A program made the position numbers and the translations under genes. DNA of 64,000 bases from positions 13,906,500 through 13,970,499 of the forward strand of contig BSQZ01000001.1 of assembly GCA_033239005.1 (NCBI GenBank). Direction: 5' to 3'. This DNA comes from Lamellibrachia satsuma. Its lineage: Eukaryota; Annelida; Polychaeta; Sabellida; Siboglinidae. The first letter of the stretch is position 1; each line of letters starts with the position of its first letter. Shown piece after piece: positions 1-12,249 of this stretch. The notes below the pieces were generated by a model, which worked only from the letters and a program-made list of their open reading frames with translations, made no database searches and had not been told where the DNA came from.

Positions 1-1160
1 AAAAACCACATTCTGTTAGGCGTTCTTCATAACTAAGATATGTTAGTACTCGAATAATATAGTTGCTCTCCTCTGTATGCGTTCAAGAGTATATATATCC
101 ATCTTACGATATGGTCTCCACGCTTGTATACAGTATTCTAAATGAGGTCTAACTATTGCTTTATACAGAGGTATAATTAGCTTTTCATCCTTGTAAGTTA
201 TGTTTCTCATAATCAACCCAAGAATTTGATTACCCTTTGAAGCTGCAATACCACAGTGCTCTGAAACGTTCATATTAGCACTAATTGTAACTCCTAAGTC
301 CTTTTCTTTTATAGTAGTACCCAGAACGATATCTCTATTTTATAGTTTACCATGTCCTGTATGTAGGCATTTACATTTCCAAAAATTGAACAACATATGC
401 AATTTCTCAGACCATTTCACTAATCTGTCTAGATCGTTTTCTAAACATTTTTGTGTCATCTGCAAATGTTAGTACGTTAGTGGTTATACTGTCGTCCAAG
501 TCATTGATATATATTAAGAATAATAAAGGTCCTAATAATGATCCTTGTGGTACCCCACTCAAAACTGATTTCCAGTTTGAAACTTTTCCATCCACTACAA
601 GACGCTGTCTTCTGTCAGTCAGCCATTGTTCTATCCAGTCAGGTATGATACCCCGATATCATGGGCTTTTAATATAAGTAGTAATCTTTGATGTGGCACT
701 TCATCAAAAGCTTTCTGAAAATCTAAGTAGATAATATCTACTGGCGAACCCTCGTCAATCCACTTAGTGATTTCTTCCAAAAAACATAGCATATTTGTTA
801 AGCATGACCTCGCTTTTAGGAATCCATGTTGAGATTAATTTAATAATTTATGCCTAACAAGGAAGTCCACCATATGGTCTTTAATTAACCTTTCTAATAA
901 TTTACAAATCACTGACGTTAAACTCACTGGTCTGTAATTCTCTGTGACTTATTTCTCGAACCCTTTTTAAATAATGGCATTACTCCCTCTTTTAATGATA
1001 AGTTGAACAATCTTGCAAGTGGTATAATGATTTGTCCTTCTGTTTCCATTAATAGTTTTGGAAGAATTCCATCCACTCCCGGTGATTTATTATCTTTCAT
1101 TGCCTTCATTTTCTTAGCAACCATTTCTGGAGTTAGGAAAGCATAAAAATGTAAAATCAA
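1..1160 (-). mobile_element. 5'- and 3'-truncated CR1/L2-like LINE, reverse transcriptase fragment
   Basis: On the minus strand this stretch decays from a non-LTR retrotransposon ORF2. Around 1,160-924 it reads like the RT fingers region (KDNKSPGVDGILPKLL). At 595-407 it carries the RT palm with SGVPQGSLLGPLLFL and the catalytic block FADDTK. At 273-43 it has the thumb and post-RT region ([28 protein letters not shown]). Stops and frameshifts separate these blocks, so it is a dead copy. The window edge cuts its 3' end. No endonuclease domain is seen. The same family recurs in the window at least nine more times. Confidence 0.85.
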
Positions 1161-1587
1161 ACTGCAGCTATTTCCAGCATTTCAGGGTTTAAAAAATGTG
1201 TTTTTCAGTAGCCATATTTGTTATGTTGTGTTGTACTCCTTGGTGGCCTTCTTTGACTTATTTGGACGGTTCCCACTTGTAGCAAGGTGTGACAGAGTCG
1301 GTGTTGGCCATCTTTATTGTGAGGAGAAACGTCAGAGTTCCATCCAGGGAGAGAATGCCTCTGAAGTCGTTCGTCCGTCTACTTGACAAAGGCGGAAGCG
1401 ATGTGGAAATGGACAGATACCTTACGGAAGCGCTGATTGGCTGTTTCTATATAGAATGATCAATTGGCATGCGGGTTCTATATATTGCTATACTTGCTCT
1501 CCGGCCCGATCCCATTGGTGGTAGCAAAGCTTTCGGAAAGCTTCCACGATCGAAAACAGATGTAAACAGTAAAACTATAAATCTCAA
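1161..1587. other. No gene recognised
   Basis: A short spacer between two LINE fragments. The open frames here have no family resemblance that I can see. It contains a small inverted motif around AAAGCTTTC-GGAAAGCTT near 1,526-1,545 but no clear promoter or RNA gene. Confidence 0.4.
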
Positions 1588-2020
1588 ATGGCGCTAATGC
1601 GCGAGATAGTAAGCGTGGCATTAGATAGAAACAGGAGACTAAAAGGAGACCAAATAGAAGTGTTTAAAATAGTGAACGGTTATGAGGATGTTAATAGGAA
1701 TATATTCTTCAAACTTAAAGAAGGCAGTAGAACAAGAGGACACAAAGCAACATTTGTTAAGAAGCAGTGTAGGTTGGACATGAGAAAGTACTCTTTCTCA
1801 CAGAGGGTGATAAATGAATGGAACAAACTGCCAAATGATTGTGTTAATGCTAGGAGTGTGAATATGTTTAAACATAGAATTGACCGATATTTGATAAGGG
1901 CGGGCTACACATGGATGAGAAAATTGTTGGACTCTCGATAAGCCAATGGCTTCCTTGTCCACTTGCCATCTGGAACTATGTTGTTTGGGATGGCAACCTT
2001 GTTAAATATTGTTAAATACG
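1588..2020 (+). mobile_element. LINE 3'-terminal fragment (ORF2 C-terminus plus tail)
   Basis: An open frame of 117 codons encodes the C-terminal segment of the same [24 protein letters not shown], then [15 protein letters not shown], then YLIRAGYTWMRK and a stop at 1,939-1,941. Downstream lies the family 3' UTR (AAGCCAATGGCTTCCTTGTCC, GGGATGGCAACCTTG). It ends in a repeated TTGTTAAATA tail near 1,998-2,020. This is a 5'-truncated insertion. The uninterrupted frame suggests it is younger than the copy at 1-1,160. Confidence 0.85.
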
Positions 2021-4020
2021 TGAGACTCACGCCGAATGCGTGAGAGTTGGCAGGTATGATGTAATTGTGAGGATTGTGTTGTACTGTAGTCAAGAACATC
2101 TTTTTGAAATGTAAACCTCGTGTGAAAACAAGATTGAGTGAATGAATAACTAACCCCTAGATGAGCGGACGGCACGAGCACGTGAACACAGCTTGTTTCT
2201 GTCGCACAGCCGCTCAAGCACATGGGCCTCTTACCAATGTAGACTACACCCCCATGCACACCACGTCTGAAACACGTCGAATATACGGCGTGAACCAATC
2301 ATCACGAGACACAATAACAAAATTCAGCTTAATGGTACAACTGTCTGTTCTAACATCTTGTCTGCCCAAATGTGTTGATGATGTTGAATCTGATCGTTTC
2401 TGGACGAATATCATGTTTACATTTCAGGAGTAAATTACGGAGGGCACCATAATGTTATTGGTGGTCCCGTGTACACCCGACCCCGATTCATTTTGTGCAC
2501 AGTTATTGTATTGCTATTGTTATTGGATTGAACTGCCTACACAGTTCGCGAATGTACGGAACGGCAAGGTTGATATTCATAAACATATAACACGATGAAA
2601 ACAGATGATTATTCTGTACAGGTCGTTGCTAGCATCTACAAGTGCGGGAGCACGTCACCTACCTTGTCAATCTGATTGGTTCGGATGTGCTGCGCACGCG
2701 CACGGTTAGCTGGAACTCTTCTGTGACAGCCGGTATTAGTTCGTTTTTGAGAAATTGCTTGGAATCAGACAGCAATCCGTCGATACTCCCGTCGTAATGC
2801 ACGTGTATTCGGATGGGTTGGAAAGTTTCACTACACACACCAAGTACTCATAGTTAATACGGAGTTCACCTGTGTGTAGTCATACGTTTGTATCAATCAG
2901 TGGTGGAACTAGAGGGAACTAGAGGATACGATGCATCTTTAGTAAAATGACAACATGTATCTTTTTAAAAGTAGATATTATCACACATATATTGATCAAA
3001 AAAAATACTTGCTGAGAACTTAACTGCTGGTAGTACTAAATATGTTCTGCGAGGTGAAGCCGTGACAACAGTGTTGTTGGCAACAGATGGTTTCCATGGA
3101 CATGCATTCGAAGACCAATTCAACTTGTGTGGAGAATGCGAAACTCTTGTATGTTTGTATGTAATACATACATGCATGAATGCGTACGTACACACACGTA
3201 CACACACGCGCGCAGGCAATTAATTCAACTGGAAGCTGGTAATGGTCTAGGCTGCTGATCTTCATTGTCGCGTTCTTCCTTTAGTGCTTTTCACTGTTTG
3301 CATAGAATATACCTAGTTTTTTAAGTCACGTATCATCTATCCAAGCAGTTCACACACATAGACAGTATGTATGTCTCTTGGAAGAATGCTATTATCTCAA
3401 CAGCGGTGGGCAACACATATTCTCAAATTTTTTTCGCGAACCAACACGTTTTTTTCTACGGTGTTTTAATGAACCAATTCTATCGTATAACAATCATGTT
3501 TAGAACGTTTAATAATTAACAACATTTTACCAGACAGTGGTAAGTAGCAAGTTGTATTTCGTTGCGTTGCCTACAACTCAGATAGTCTCGTTGCAACTCG
3601 ATACGGTATTGTGTAAATTGTGTGGTTATACGACCGTCCTCCCTACCTGAGAGTCCTCGCTGTGTGCCGGTTCTGTCCCATGTCTGCGTGGTATACCTGC
3701 CGGACATGTCATCCGTCAACAAAACATAAGGTTATGGCTTTCCCAACTGGAGTACATTTGTTCCAGCCTAGAAAACTATGGTAGAGGCGCCTTCTTGGTG
3801 TCTGGAACTACCAAAACCACAAGACCAATGGTGAACGTGGACTTTATGTACACATCTTTTGCATTTTGAGATAGTTCATCATCACAAATTGGCAACTTTG
3901 TAGTTCGAAGTAGTTCTGTATCTATCAGTTACTGTAATCGTTTATGAATTGGCGCTTTACAAAGATTGACAGACAAACATGCCGACATGCAGACAGACAG
4001 AGACGGAGAGGCACTGAGGC
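2021..4020. other. Intergenic, no gene recognised
   Basis: About 2 kb with only short chance open frames. The 2,161-2,433 frame (90 codons) has no recognisable motif and no splice support. A CA-rich run sits near 3,176-3,215. No RNA gene was found. Confidence 0.4.
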
Positions 4021-4021
4021 A

Positions 4022-4026
<5 letters not shown>

Positions 4027-4083
<57 letters not shown>
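4027..4083. repeat. (GA)n microsatellite
   Basis: An almost pure GA dinucleotide array of about 55 bp, preceded by degenerate GACA/GACAGA units from 3,967. Arg-Glu and Ser-Leu open frames over it are artefacts of the repeat. Confidence 0.97.
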
Positions 4084-4084
<1 letters not shown>

Positions 4085-4089
4085 GGGAG

Positions 4090-5650
4090 ATATTGGGAGA
4101 GGGAGAGACTTCTACTATACATGCATTGTTAGATCCTCAGTCACGGGGAAACGTTTACACAACTCATTATGGTGTTTTTGGTGAACATAGAATGCTTGTG
4201 TTGGTGTATGTTAGTTTGTATATTATAGCATGTTTACTTACAGTTTGTGCACCATAGTCTGTTTACTTACGTTTATTATAGTGTGTATACTTACGATAAG
4301 TATATCATCGTGTGTTTACGTACATACTATATATAGTACAGTTTGTTTTCTTGAATTATGTGTGGCATAGTGTGCTTACCTACAGTTTGTATGCCATATT
4401 TAATGTACATTGTGTACAATAAGTGTGCATTGAAGTGTTGCGACATAACTCATCTGGTGAAGGCAGCACGTCATCATGAACACATGTGTAATTTTTCTTC
4501 CGCGGAAAACAGCTGACGTTCAGCAGTAGCACCGATCCGATCGATAGGATCAGGTGCGCACACCCGCCGACCATTCTACTGGCGAGCAAAACCTCGGAAC
4601 ACCCGTCTATGACGCCAGCCCGTTGCTTGGCAACTGCAGCGTAAAATGCGTGCGTCAAATTGTTTGACCAAAAATATCGGTAGTGGTCGGTCGGGTTTCA
4701 GATTATTGAATTGATTTGTAGTAAACATTGTTGCAGTCAATTTGTTGGCATCTATAAAAAATATGAGAAACAGAAAGGTTCTGCGAATATAATATCAAAT
4801 CACACTGGTCCAAAATGTATTAATTAAATGGTCAAAAAGGGAACACTATTTTATTTCTAGGACTAGTAGCTAGTTTTCAAATTCCAATTGACAGATCAGC
4901 GTATTTATTTTGAACTTTAACCCTAGCACTATTAATACAAACGAACTTTGACACAAAGGCCTACAGTAATCCACTCTTACTGAATATATGGCTTAATATT
5001 ATTTCTAAACCACTTCAACAGGTTATTCAAACAAATATGTTCTACACAATTATATAGCTAACTTTGCGACATTTTATCTCCTCGTGATAGATCTTTCGTC
5101 CTGTACGTAATGGCTTGTGTATATGTGTTGCTGTTAACGTCACAAATAAGGCATAGCGTCATTGCGCCGTGTATAACTGGACGGCCGTCCTAGCTCGGTT
5201 CAATTGTAGCCTACAAGTCTACAACGAAACAGATACTAGACGTTTCCACAAATCGACTTTTTTGCACTAATAAGGTTACCTTAGACGAATTACTAATCTT
5301 CACTGAAGGCGTGAGTAATAATATTTAATGGGTGGCAGCGTCAATATTCTCCATTATAAAAGCCAGCGCCCTATATGCCATAATGTACACGCAATGGTGT
5401 GATTGTACATGTTGATACTTTAGACGAACTGTTTGTCCATATGTCGTTCTACGGTATGCTTTTTGTGTCAAGCAAAGTAGACACCTCGCTGTGTCAGAGT
5501 CAGCGAGGCGCTATTTTCTATACGACTCGTCGCTGGTTCAACCTCGTCTGATATAATCGTGTGTGATCTCATCCCAACTACCTTCTGCGGGTCAGAACTT
5601 GGGAAGACTCCGAGTGGTGCATAAACTGGGTCTTCGGTACACATACACCA
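4090..5650. other. Intergenic/possible promoter region of the gene at 5,769
   Basis: No coding region is recognised. From 4,190 to 4,390 the sequence holds loosely repeated units of the type 'tatagtgtgtttacttacg', an old degenerate tandem repeat. A TATA-like element lies at 5,355-5,361. At 5,654-5,670 an ATG in good context is followed directly by a consensus donor (gtaagt). It cannot be joined in frame to the next exon, so it would only be a 5' UTR exon or upstream ORF. Confidence 0.4.
5355..5361 (+). promoter_or_regulatory. TATA-box-like element
   Basis: TATAAAA in a locally GC-richer context (CCATTATAAAAGCCAGCGCC), about 410 bp upstream of the first modelled start codon at 5,769. If real, transcription would start near 5,385-5,390 and leave a 5' UTR, perhaps spliced, before the first coding exon. 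This is inference from one motif. Confidence 0.3.
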
Positions 5651-5768
5651 ACCATGCAGGGTTTGTACTGGTAAGTAATGGCCTTATGGACACATCATGC
5701 CAGTAGACGTGCATATTCTCACAGTGGATGTCTCTTCTGTAGTTTGACGACGGCAAACGCCAGAATTC

Positions 5769-5946
5769 ATGGCGAACGTATTCACTCGTCGGTGGCAACT
5801 GCCTCGCAACACGTATGGCAAGGATTTCGGACCCAACCTCAAGCTCGTTGACTGCTCGGAGAAGGATCCGATTAGAGAGTATTCGCCAACACGTATAAAC
5901 AGGCCAGACCCGCCCGGTATCACGATACAGCCTTCCCTCGGTGGAG
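5769..5946 (+). CDS. Unknown gene, coding exon 1
   Basis: 178 nt encoding residues 1-59 plus one base. The donor is GGAG|gtgagg at 5,947 (phase 1). The open frame continues past the donor to 6,056, but only the product up to the donor joins in phase to the next exon. Confidence 0.6.
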
Positions 5947-8900
5947 GTGAGGTAGGCAGCGCTAGCTCTAGTCATCCGTATCACTGTGAGCACTGTCGCC
6001 TCTGTAACATTTTCTTAAACCGACATCTGCTTAGTGAACTGACGAGGATAACGTGAGTATACTATTTCCAGTATACTTAAACGCATTTCTCTCCGTCGCC
6101 ACCGCCGGACTTATCGAGAGTCCAACAATTTTATCATATATGTATAGCCCGCCTTTATCAGATATATGTACATTTTATTTTTAAACATATTCACACTACT
6201 AGCATCAACACATTCACTTGACAGTTTGTTCATTTCATTTATCACCCTCTGTGAGAATGAGTACTGTCGTTTAACTAATGCTGCTTTTGTCATCTGGTTC
6301 TACTGCCTTTTTTAGTTTGAAGAACATGTTCCTATCAACATCATCATAACCATTCGCTATTTTAAACACTTCTATTTGGTCTCCTCTTAGTCTCCTGGTC
6401 TCTAGTGTTGTCAAACTGCGTTCTAGTAAGGGGCTTTCATAACTAAGGTCTCTCAATTCTGGAATAATTTTTTTTATTCTTTCTAGCTTACCTATGTCCT
6501 TCTTAAGATATGACGACCTGCTCTGTAACACTAAAATTATGATGTTCTGGGGTGGGCAGTTGCGTGTGTCGGGTAAATGTCCCTCTGTGATGTCCTTTGT
6601 AGCTAGCCCGAATGGTGAAAATACACGAGACAGATGTTGCGTATCTTAGAATGTTATTAAGACTCAGTATTTCTCTTTCAGACGTCGCACCAGATATGGT
6701 ACCCGCCGCTGGAAAAGAATGAACAAAAAAGACCCCGATTGCTGCGGTACATTGGTCTGTGTTTAAAAGAAGTGTATCGACTTAATTCAAGTAGTAGTAA
6801 ATTAATATACTATAATATAGCAGTGGTTCTTTGACGCCTGAAGCGTTGTGCATCAGTCTAAATTGATGTGCCACTCGGTGTCAACAGTACTTGGTATGTA
6901 CCGAGACATTTGTATAATGTTGGTCAATGGAAACCCGTTACTCAGCATTGCAACAGACCACGGTTACCCGACTTATATTGGCTGAATATTAGTCCTTTAA
7001 TTATCTAAACCCAAGATTAATGTTTAAATCAAGAAAGATTTCAACAAATTGTGTCAACATGTTCCAGGAACCTAAACTATAAGAAGGAAACCATTGAAAC
7101 GGTTTGCAGGCATTTGGTTTGTGGCATTTGCTGTAGCGATGTGTACTGTGGTGTGTTGGCGTGTGCTGTGTTGTGGTGTTGTGATGTGTGTAGTTGTGTT
7201 GTGGCGTGTGCTGTGGTGTGTTGTAGTGGCATGTGCTGCGCTGTGCTGTGGCATGACGATGTGTGTAGTGTTGTGGTGGCGTGTGCTGTGCTATGACGGC
7301 GTGTAGTGTGTTGTGGCGAGCTGACTTGTGACGGCGAGTGATGTGGAGGAGATTTTGTGGTGTCGGTTTACTTCATTGTCCAGCTCGCAAGTATTATGCT
7401 CATACTGTGTAATTGTACATTTCAGAAAAAGTGAACTTTACCTCTGGCCCCTTGTTGTGGCCTATGAAATGGGAAGACAGGCAGGGTGAGTGGATTTTGC
7501 ATACAGTATATATTCCAGCAGTATACTGGTCAGGGTGGTTTTTGTCTTATGTAATATAATATGCCGTTTTCACAAAACGCTGAAGACACTTTTGGGCATG
7601 GGATCGATATTAGAAATAAGTACCAGTTATTTCATATATGGAGTGTGAAGAAGTTGTTTTAACAAGATTTAACAAGATTTGCCATCCAAGCCAAAGGCCC
7701 AGATGGCAAGTGGACAAGGAAGCCATTGGATTATCGAGAGTCCAACAATGTTCATCTACTTATAACCCGCCCTCCTGAGATATGTGTCAACCTTGTTTTT
7801 AAAAATATACACGCTGCTCGCAGTTACACAATCTGTAGACAATTTGTTCCATTCATTTATTGTCCTCTGTGAGAACGAGTGCTTCCTGATGTCCAATCTA
7901 CATTGATCTTTTACTAATTTTACCTCATGTACTCTAGTTCTGTTATCCTTTTTGAGTGAGAAAAACATATTTCTATTAATATTTTCATACCCATTCAATA
8001 TCTTAAAAACTTCAATCTGATCACCTCTTAACCTCCTTGTCTCTAGAGTTGTTAAACCACATTCTTTCAGCCGTTCTTCATAACTAAGGTCTCTCAGTTC
8101 TGGAATCATTTTAGTTGCTCTCCTCTGTATGCGTTCAAGCGTATATATATCCTTCTTACGATATGGTCTCCATGCTTGTATACAGTATTCTAGGTGAGGT
8201 CTGACTATTGCTTTATAAAGAGGTATAATTAACTTTTTTGATTACCCTTTGAAGCTGCAATACCACACTGCTATGAAACTTTCATATCAGCTCTTATTGT
8301 AACTCCTAAGTCCTTTTCTTTTACAGTAGTACCCAGAACAGTATCACCCATTTTATAGTTTACATCCAAGTTCTTATGTCCTGTATGTAGGCATTTACAT
8401 TTCGCAAAATTGAACAACATCTGCCATTTCTCAGATCATTTCACTAATCTGTCTAGATCGTTTTGTAAATGTTGTTTATCACCATCAGTATTAACCTTTC
8501 TAAGCAGTTTTGTGCATCCGCAAATTTCAGTACGTTACTTGTTATACTGTCGTCCAAGTCATTGATATATATTAAGAATAATATAGGTCCTAATACTGAT
8601 CCTTGAGGTACCCCACTCAAAACCGATTTCCAATTTGAAACTTCTCCATCTACTACAACTCGTTGTCTTCTGTCAGTCAGTCATTGTTCTATCCAGTCAG
8701 TTGTTAGAAAAGTTGTTTTCATTTAATGACTTACCAGTATCGAACTACGGAAATGCGGCTCTCAAAACGAGACTAGCGCCGGAAGTTGCCTTAAAAGAAA
8801 GAGCGTCTTCAAAAAAGCCTAACTGTACAGTAATAAGCAACGCAATAAATGTACACAAATTCGTTCGATTTCTTTCCTGTAATGATTATTACGGAAATAT

Positions 8901-11755
8901 GTCTCAAAAGCCTGTTTATGCATAATTTTTCTTCGAACAAGTTAACTTTGTTATACGTTTATACTCCCAGTGACCTATATGTGATTTTATATTATATCGT
9001 ATCAATGACGTATCTAATGTGAGATCCAGCGAGATCACAAAATGAGGCAAGATCTAGCGAGAGGCGAAAACTACACCGGTGATTATTCGTCACATTAACA
9101 GTATTGGGCGCCAGTTATGTTGAAGACGAACGAATACCATGTTGATTGCTTATAAAATAAAACCATTTCCTTTGCGCCTTTCACAGAGCCGCCCCCGATA
9201 ACATACAGCTATGCGAGCAACTATCGTTCCGAATACGGCTGGCCCAAGTACTCGGAAGACTGGATGAAACCGAATCAGTGCACAAATCGTCACGACGTGG
9301 ACCGCTTCTACAAGGTTGCCAAGGGTGGAGGTATATCATTGTTAACGTACTGAATGCCAATATGTCTTGCTGTGCATTGTTTAACCATGAAACCATGACT
9401 CTCGTGTGTGCGTGCGTGTGCACTTCACCTGGTCTAACAATGAAAACTGCACAATTACCTGGCGTGTGTATAAACCACAACTTTAAAGCGAAACAAAAGT
9501 CATGGTTTGGAGGATATGCACATAAAAGAGATAATTAAAACTAACCACGTTAAGCTAAAATCAAGAATATCACGCCAGTGCTTTACTCAGAATGTGTTCT
9601 AGATTCCTGTCATTTCTCCTGACTGAGGGCTGACATGTTAATCAGCGAGACCGATAAGCGCATGTGCAGTTCTATGAAATCGGGGTAACTTCGACTACAA
9701 GTGACGTATTAAGGGACACCGGCAAACGCAGAACCAATGTAGTCTCAAACAAACGTGCTATTTTTCCAGAAAGAGGACTAGTTTTGCCAGAAAGAAGTTG
9801 AGTTTGGATGCAAATAGCATGACCATATCCCATTAGTAAGCATAGGAATAGATGTACAAAAATATATTTTCATTTGGTGAAACGAATATTGCCAGAACGC
9901 CACACTCGTGACGTAGGTTTATGGCGCGGGCCATGAAATTAAGATGTTTGTTCAACAAGGTGTTCCTAGCAAACCACTAACGTGGTATTCTTAATTTTAG
10001 TTTAAAATGTTTTTACAACTTTGCCACCCAAAAGTATTAAGTTCCAGATGGCAAATGGACAAGGAAGCCATTGGCTTATCGAGAGTAAATTTATCATCTG
10101 TGTATAGTCCGCCCTAATCAGATATCTGTAAGTTTTATGTTTAAACATATTCACACTACTAGCATTAACAATCATTTAACAGTTTGTTCCATTGTTGAAT
10201 CACCCTTTGTGTGAATGAGTACTTTCTCATGTCCAACGTACACTGTTCTTTAACTAATGCTGCTTTGTGGCATTTGGTTCAATTATCTTTTTTAAGTTTA
10301 AAGAACATATTCCTATCAATATCTTAATAACCATTCACTATTTTAAACACTGGTCTATAGTGTTGTCAAACCACATTCAAGCAGCTTTCATAACTAAGGT
10401 CTCAATTCTTACAAATTGTCGTGTTTCAGTAACTTTTATAAATGAATAGGCCGAAAACCATGACATTTGTTTCGCTTTAATAAATGAACGTCAAGACATG
10501 GCAGCTAAGACTTGAAGGAACTATCCGATGAAGAATGCTTAAAAGAATCAGCCGCTTCACATAATCAAATTGCTCTGGTCCGAAACGATTCCATTGAGTA
10601 GGGTCAACTGTGTCATAATTTATGTGTTATCGTGAAATGACTGTGGGATAGTAGCTTTAATAATTAATGTGTTATTGTGAGATGATTGTGGAGTGGTGGC
10701 GTTCGTAATTTATGTGTTATTGTGAGAAGATTGTGGGATGGTGGCGTTCATAATTTATGTGTTATTGTGAGATGATTGTGGGGTGGGTGCGTTCATAATT
10801 TATGTGTTATTGTGAGATGATTATGGGATGGTGGCGTTCATAAGTTTGTGACGCCGTCTCAATATTCAATAATTAAATCCCTCCCTATTAATTTACCATA
10901 CAAAATCGACAATCAGAAATACACACAGAAACTGCGCGCAAATTATAAAATACAGGTGTACCACAATATTCTCTCTTACAGATGCAACACGTTTCACACT
11001 TTAACGTATCCAAATTCGTTCCATAACTCCAAGGTTATCTCACTCTTCATAACTTTCCAAATGGGTAAATAATACAACAATAATTAGCGTCAACATTAAT
11101 TGATAACGATAGAGGTATGGTTTTATATATTGTGGTATCCATTCCTAAGGACGTGACGCCCTATACTTTATACCCCGTAGACCTGTTCATTCCAACACCA
11201 ACTCGATTTATCTGAGAAGCTTTCAGCCACTATCACAACGCGAAAGCTTTTCGTTCGCATAATCCACAACTGTGTATGACCACGTAAACTCATTCATCTA
11301 TACGTCTGGATCTCCTGTTCTAATTGTGTGCATGACTACTGTACATGTGTACATGTTGTGTCGCAGTACCCTACTTAGCGCCACCGAAACTTCACGACCC
11401 GTTTGCTCCAAGACGTGGCAAGTTGCCTGGTGTGTACAGGTGCCAAGAGAAAGCTGAACAACGGAAGGTACAAATGCCCGCTGGTTGTCTATCTAACGAA
11501 GAGGCGGGCCAGAACAACTCACAAGTATACTACGTTGAGGCGTCGCCGCGTCAAAAGCCGCGAGGTCCGTGCCAAAATGACATAATTGCCTGTCAAAACA
11601 AGCCTGGTGGAAACATGCCACCCATATGTGAGCCCAAGGCGCGAGAACGAACGATGCGTATGCCACCTGGTTGTCGCTCTAACCAGGAGAGGGGCGGCGA
11701 AAACGAATGTATATGTGAATCATACCCTTCTGGCATCAATATAGGGAAGGTTTAA
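5769..11755 (+). CDS. Unknown Cys/Pro-rich protein, three-exon gene (236 residues)
   Basis: Coding exons 5,769-5,946, 9,187-9,330 and 11,367-11,755 join in matching phases (1 and 1) into 711 nt ending at TAA 11,753-11,755. The introns are GT-AG. The N-terminus reads [20 protein letters not shown]. The middle is aromatic ([19 protein letters not shown]). The C-terminal exon is rich in Cys, Pro and Gly and carries two copies of an M-P-x-G-C-x-S-N-x-E motif. There is no signal peptide, membrane segment or enzyme domain. I do not recognise the family. Short proteins of this Pro/Tyr-rich style are common among ciliary and sperm microtubule-associated proteins, but that is only an impression. ATG 5,769 was chosen because a stop (5,745-5,747) lies just upstream in frame; a 5' UTR exon is possible. 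The introns hold LINE fragments and a 45-bp tandem repeat. Confidence 0.65.
6112..6532 (-). mobile_element. LINE 3'-region fragment in intron 1 of the unknown gene
   Basis: On the minus strand it encodes [30 protein letters not shown] and [16 protein letters not shown] followed by a stop at SR, with at least one frame break near 6,290. It starts close to the stop-codon region and lacks most of the 3' UTR tail. Confidence 0.8.
6535..7650. other. Intron sequence with a GT-rich cryptic repeat
   Basis: This is intron 1 of the unknown gene. From about 7,128 to 7,345 the plus strand is a degenerate repeat built from TGTGGTGTGTTG, GTGTGCTGTG and related G/T units, giving Cys/Val-rich artefact frames. 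An exon-like stretch at 6,682-6,772 was examined and rejected. Confidence 0.6.
7655..8703 (-). mobile_element. LINE fragment with intact 3' tail
   Basis: The longest copy with a clear 3' end. The minus strand reads, from 8,703 down: RT palm remnants, [38 protein letters not shown] and [15 protein letters not shown]. Then come the stop, the family 3' UTR and a terminal tandem tail, seen on plus as aacaagatttaacaagattt at 7,660-7,680. The frame 8,109-7,756 (117 codons) is uninterrupted; upstream of it the copy is broken. Confidence 0.88.
8704..9186. other. Intron sequence, nothing recognised
   Basis: The 3' part of intron 1 of the unknown gene. It ends in a pyrimidine-rich acceptor (cctttcacag) at 9,186. 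No repeat or gene is recognised. Confidence 0.5.
9187..9330 (+). CDS. Unknown gene, coding exon 2
   Basis: 144 nt, phase 1 at both ends, encoding residues 60-107 ([20 protein letters not shown], then [10 protein letters not shown]). The donor is GGAG|gtatat. Other frames over it are shadows. Confidence 0.65.
9331..10017. other. Intron 2 of the unknown gene, first part
   Basis: No coding or RNA feature recognised. The sequence is single-copy-looking and AT-rich. Confidence 0.4.
10018..10410 (-). mobile_element. Decayed LINE 3' fragment
   Basis: On the minus strand the family 3' UTR (cttatcgagag, tggcaaatggacaaggaagc on plus) is followed upstream by a heavily mutated ORF2 C-terminus, recognisable by tcacactactagcattaac and cattcactattttaaacac. 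Several indels make it one of the older copies. It lies in intron 2 of the unknown gene. Confidence 0.8.
10614..10845. repeat. 45-bp minisatellite, about five units
   Basis: Units begin ATAATTTATGTGTTATTGTG and end GGGATGGTGGCGTTC, period 45 bp, with a few substitutions per unit. The array lies in intron 2 of the unknown gene. Confidence 0.9.
11367..11755 (+). CDS. Unknown gene, terminal coding exon 3
   Basis: 389 nt encoding residues 108-236. The acceptor is tgtcgcag. It starts [20 protein letters not shown] and then becomes Cys-rich, with two related segments: [14 protein letters not shown] (about 11,480) and [15 protein letters not shown] (about 11,660). Each is preceded by a C-x(n)-PRGPC or C-x(n)-PPIC stretch, which points to an internal duplication. 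Stop TAA at 11,753. Confidence 0.65.
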
Positions 11756-11879
11756 AAAAAACTTGCCACAACCGTTTGTGACTGAAAACGCAGGTTACAA
11801 CAAAATAACTGTGGCTGGGATACCGTTCAATAACGTTAGATTATTTGTCGCGATGCTGTCTGCATGAATCGGATGTGAG

Positions 11880-11885
11880 AATAAA
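11880..11885 (+). terminator. Candidate polyadenylation signal of the unknown gene
   Basis: AATAAA about 125 bp after the stop codon at 11,755, a normal distance for a short 3' UTR. Confidence 0.45.
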
Positions 11886-12249
11886 CAGTCAGTGCTTTAT
11901 TTCGAGTTTGACTTATCGCAACATTTCAGTTTTAAAAACATTGACACGGATAACGACTGGAACAAGGATGAAATAGATGCTTATGAATTGTACAAAACGG
12001 TTCAAATAGAAGCTTATGCATAACCTTTTTCCAACACTTCACACTTGCTATCATTCTCAGCAAGCAGATTGCGGTGTTCGCGTACATCATTGGCAACAAA
12101 GTTGAAATCTACTAGATTTATAATTATGTAGTCAAGAGGCGTTAGTAGTTAAGGAGTGAAATGACCGATCAAAAATTGCGTACCCTCCATGAATCACTTC
12201 CGTTTCCAGTTGCGCGCGCAGCCGCACAGCCTTCTGGCTAGCTTGAGCG

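Noticed and set aside
3966..4184. Arg-Glu-rich and Ser-Leu-rich frames
   Set aside because: Translations of a (GA)n microsatellite.
5592..5993. 133-codon minus-strand open frame
   Set aside because: It lies opposite coding exon 1 of the unknown gene. The plus-strand reading joins in phase to two further exons, so this frame is taken as a shadow.
6682..6772. Exon-like stretch with acceptor tctttcag between exons 1 and 2 of the unknown gene
   Set aside because: In the phase required by the flanking exons it contains a stop, and no good donor follows.
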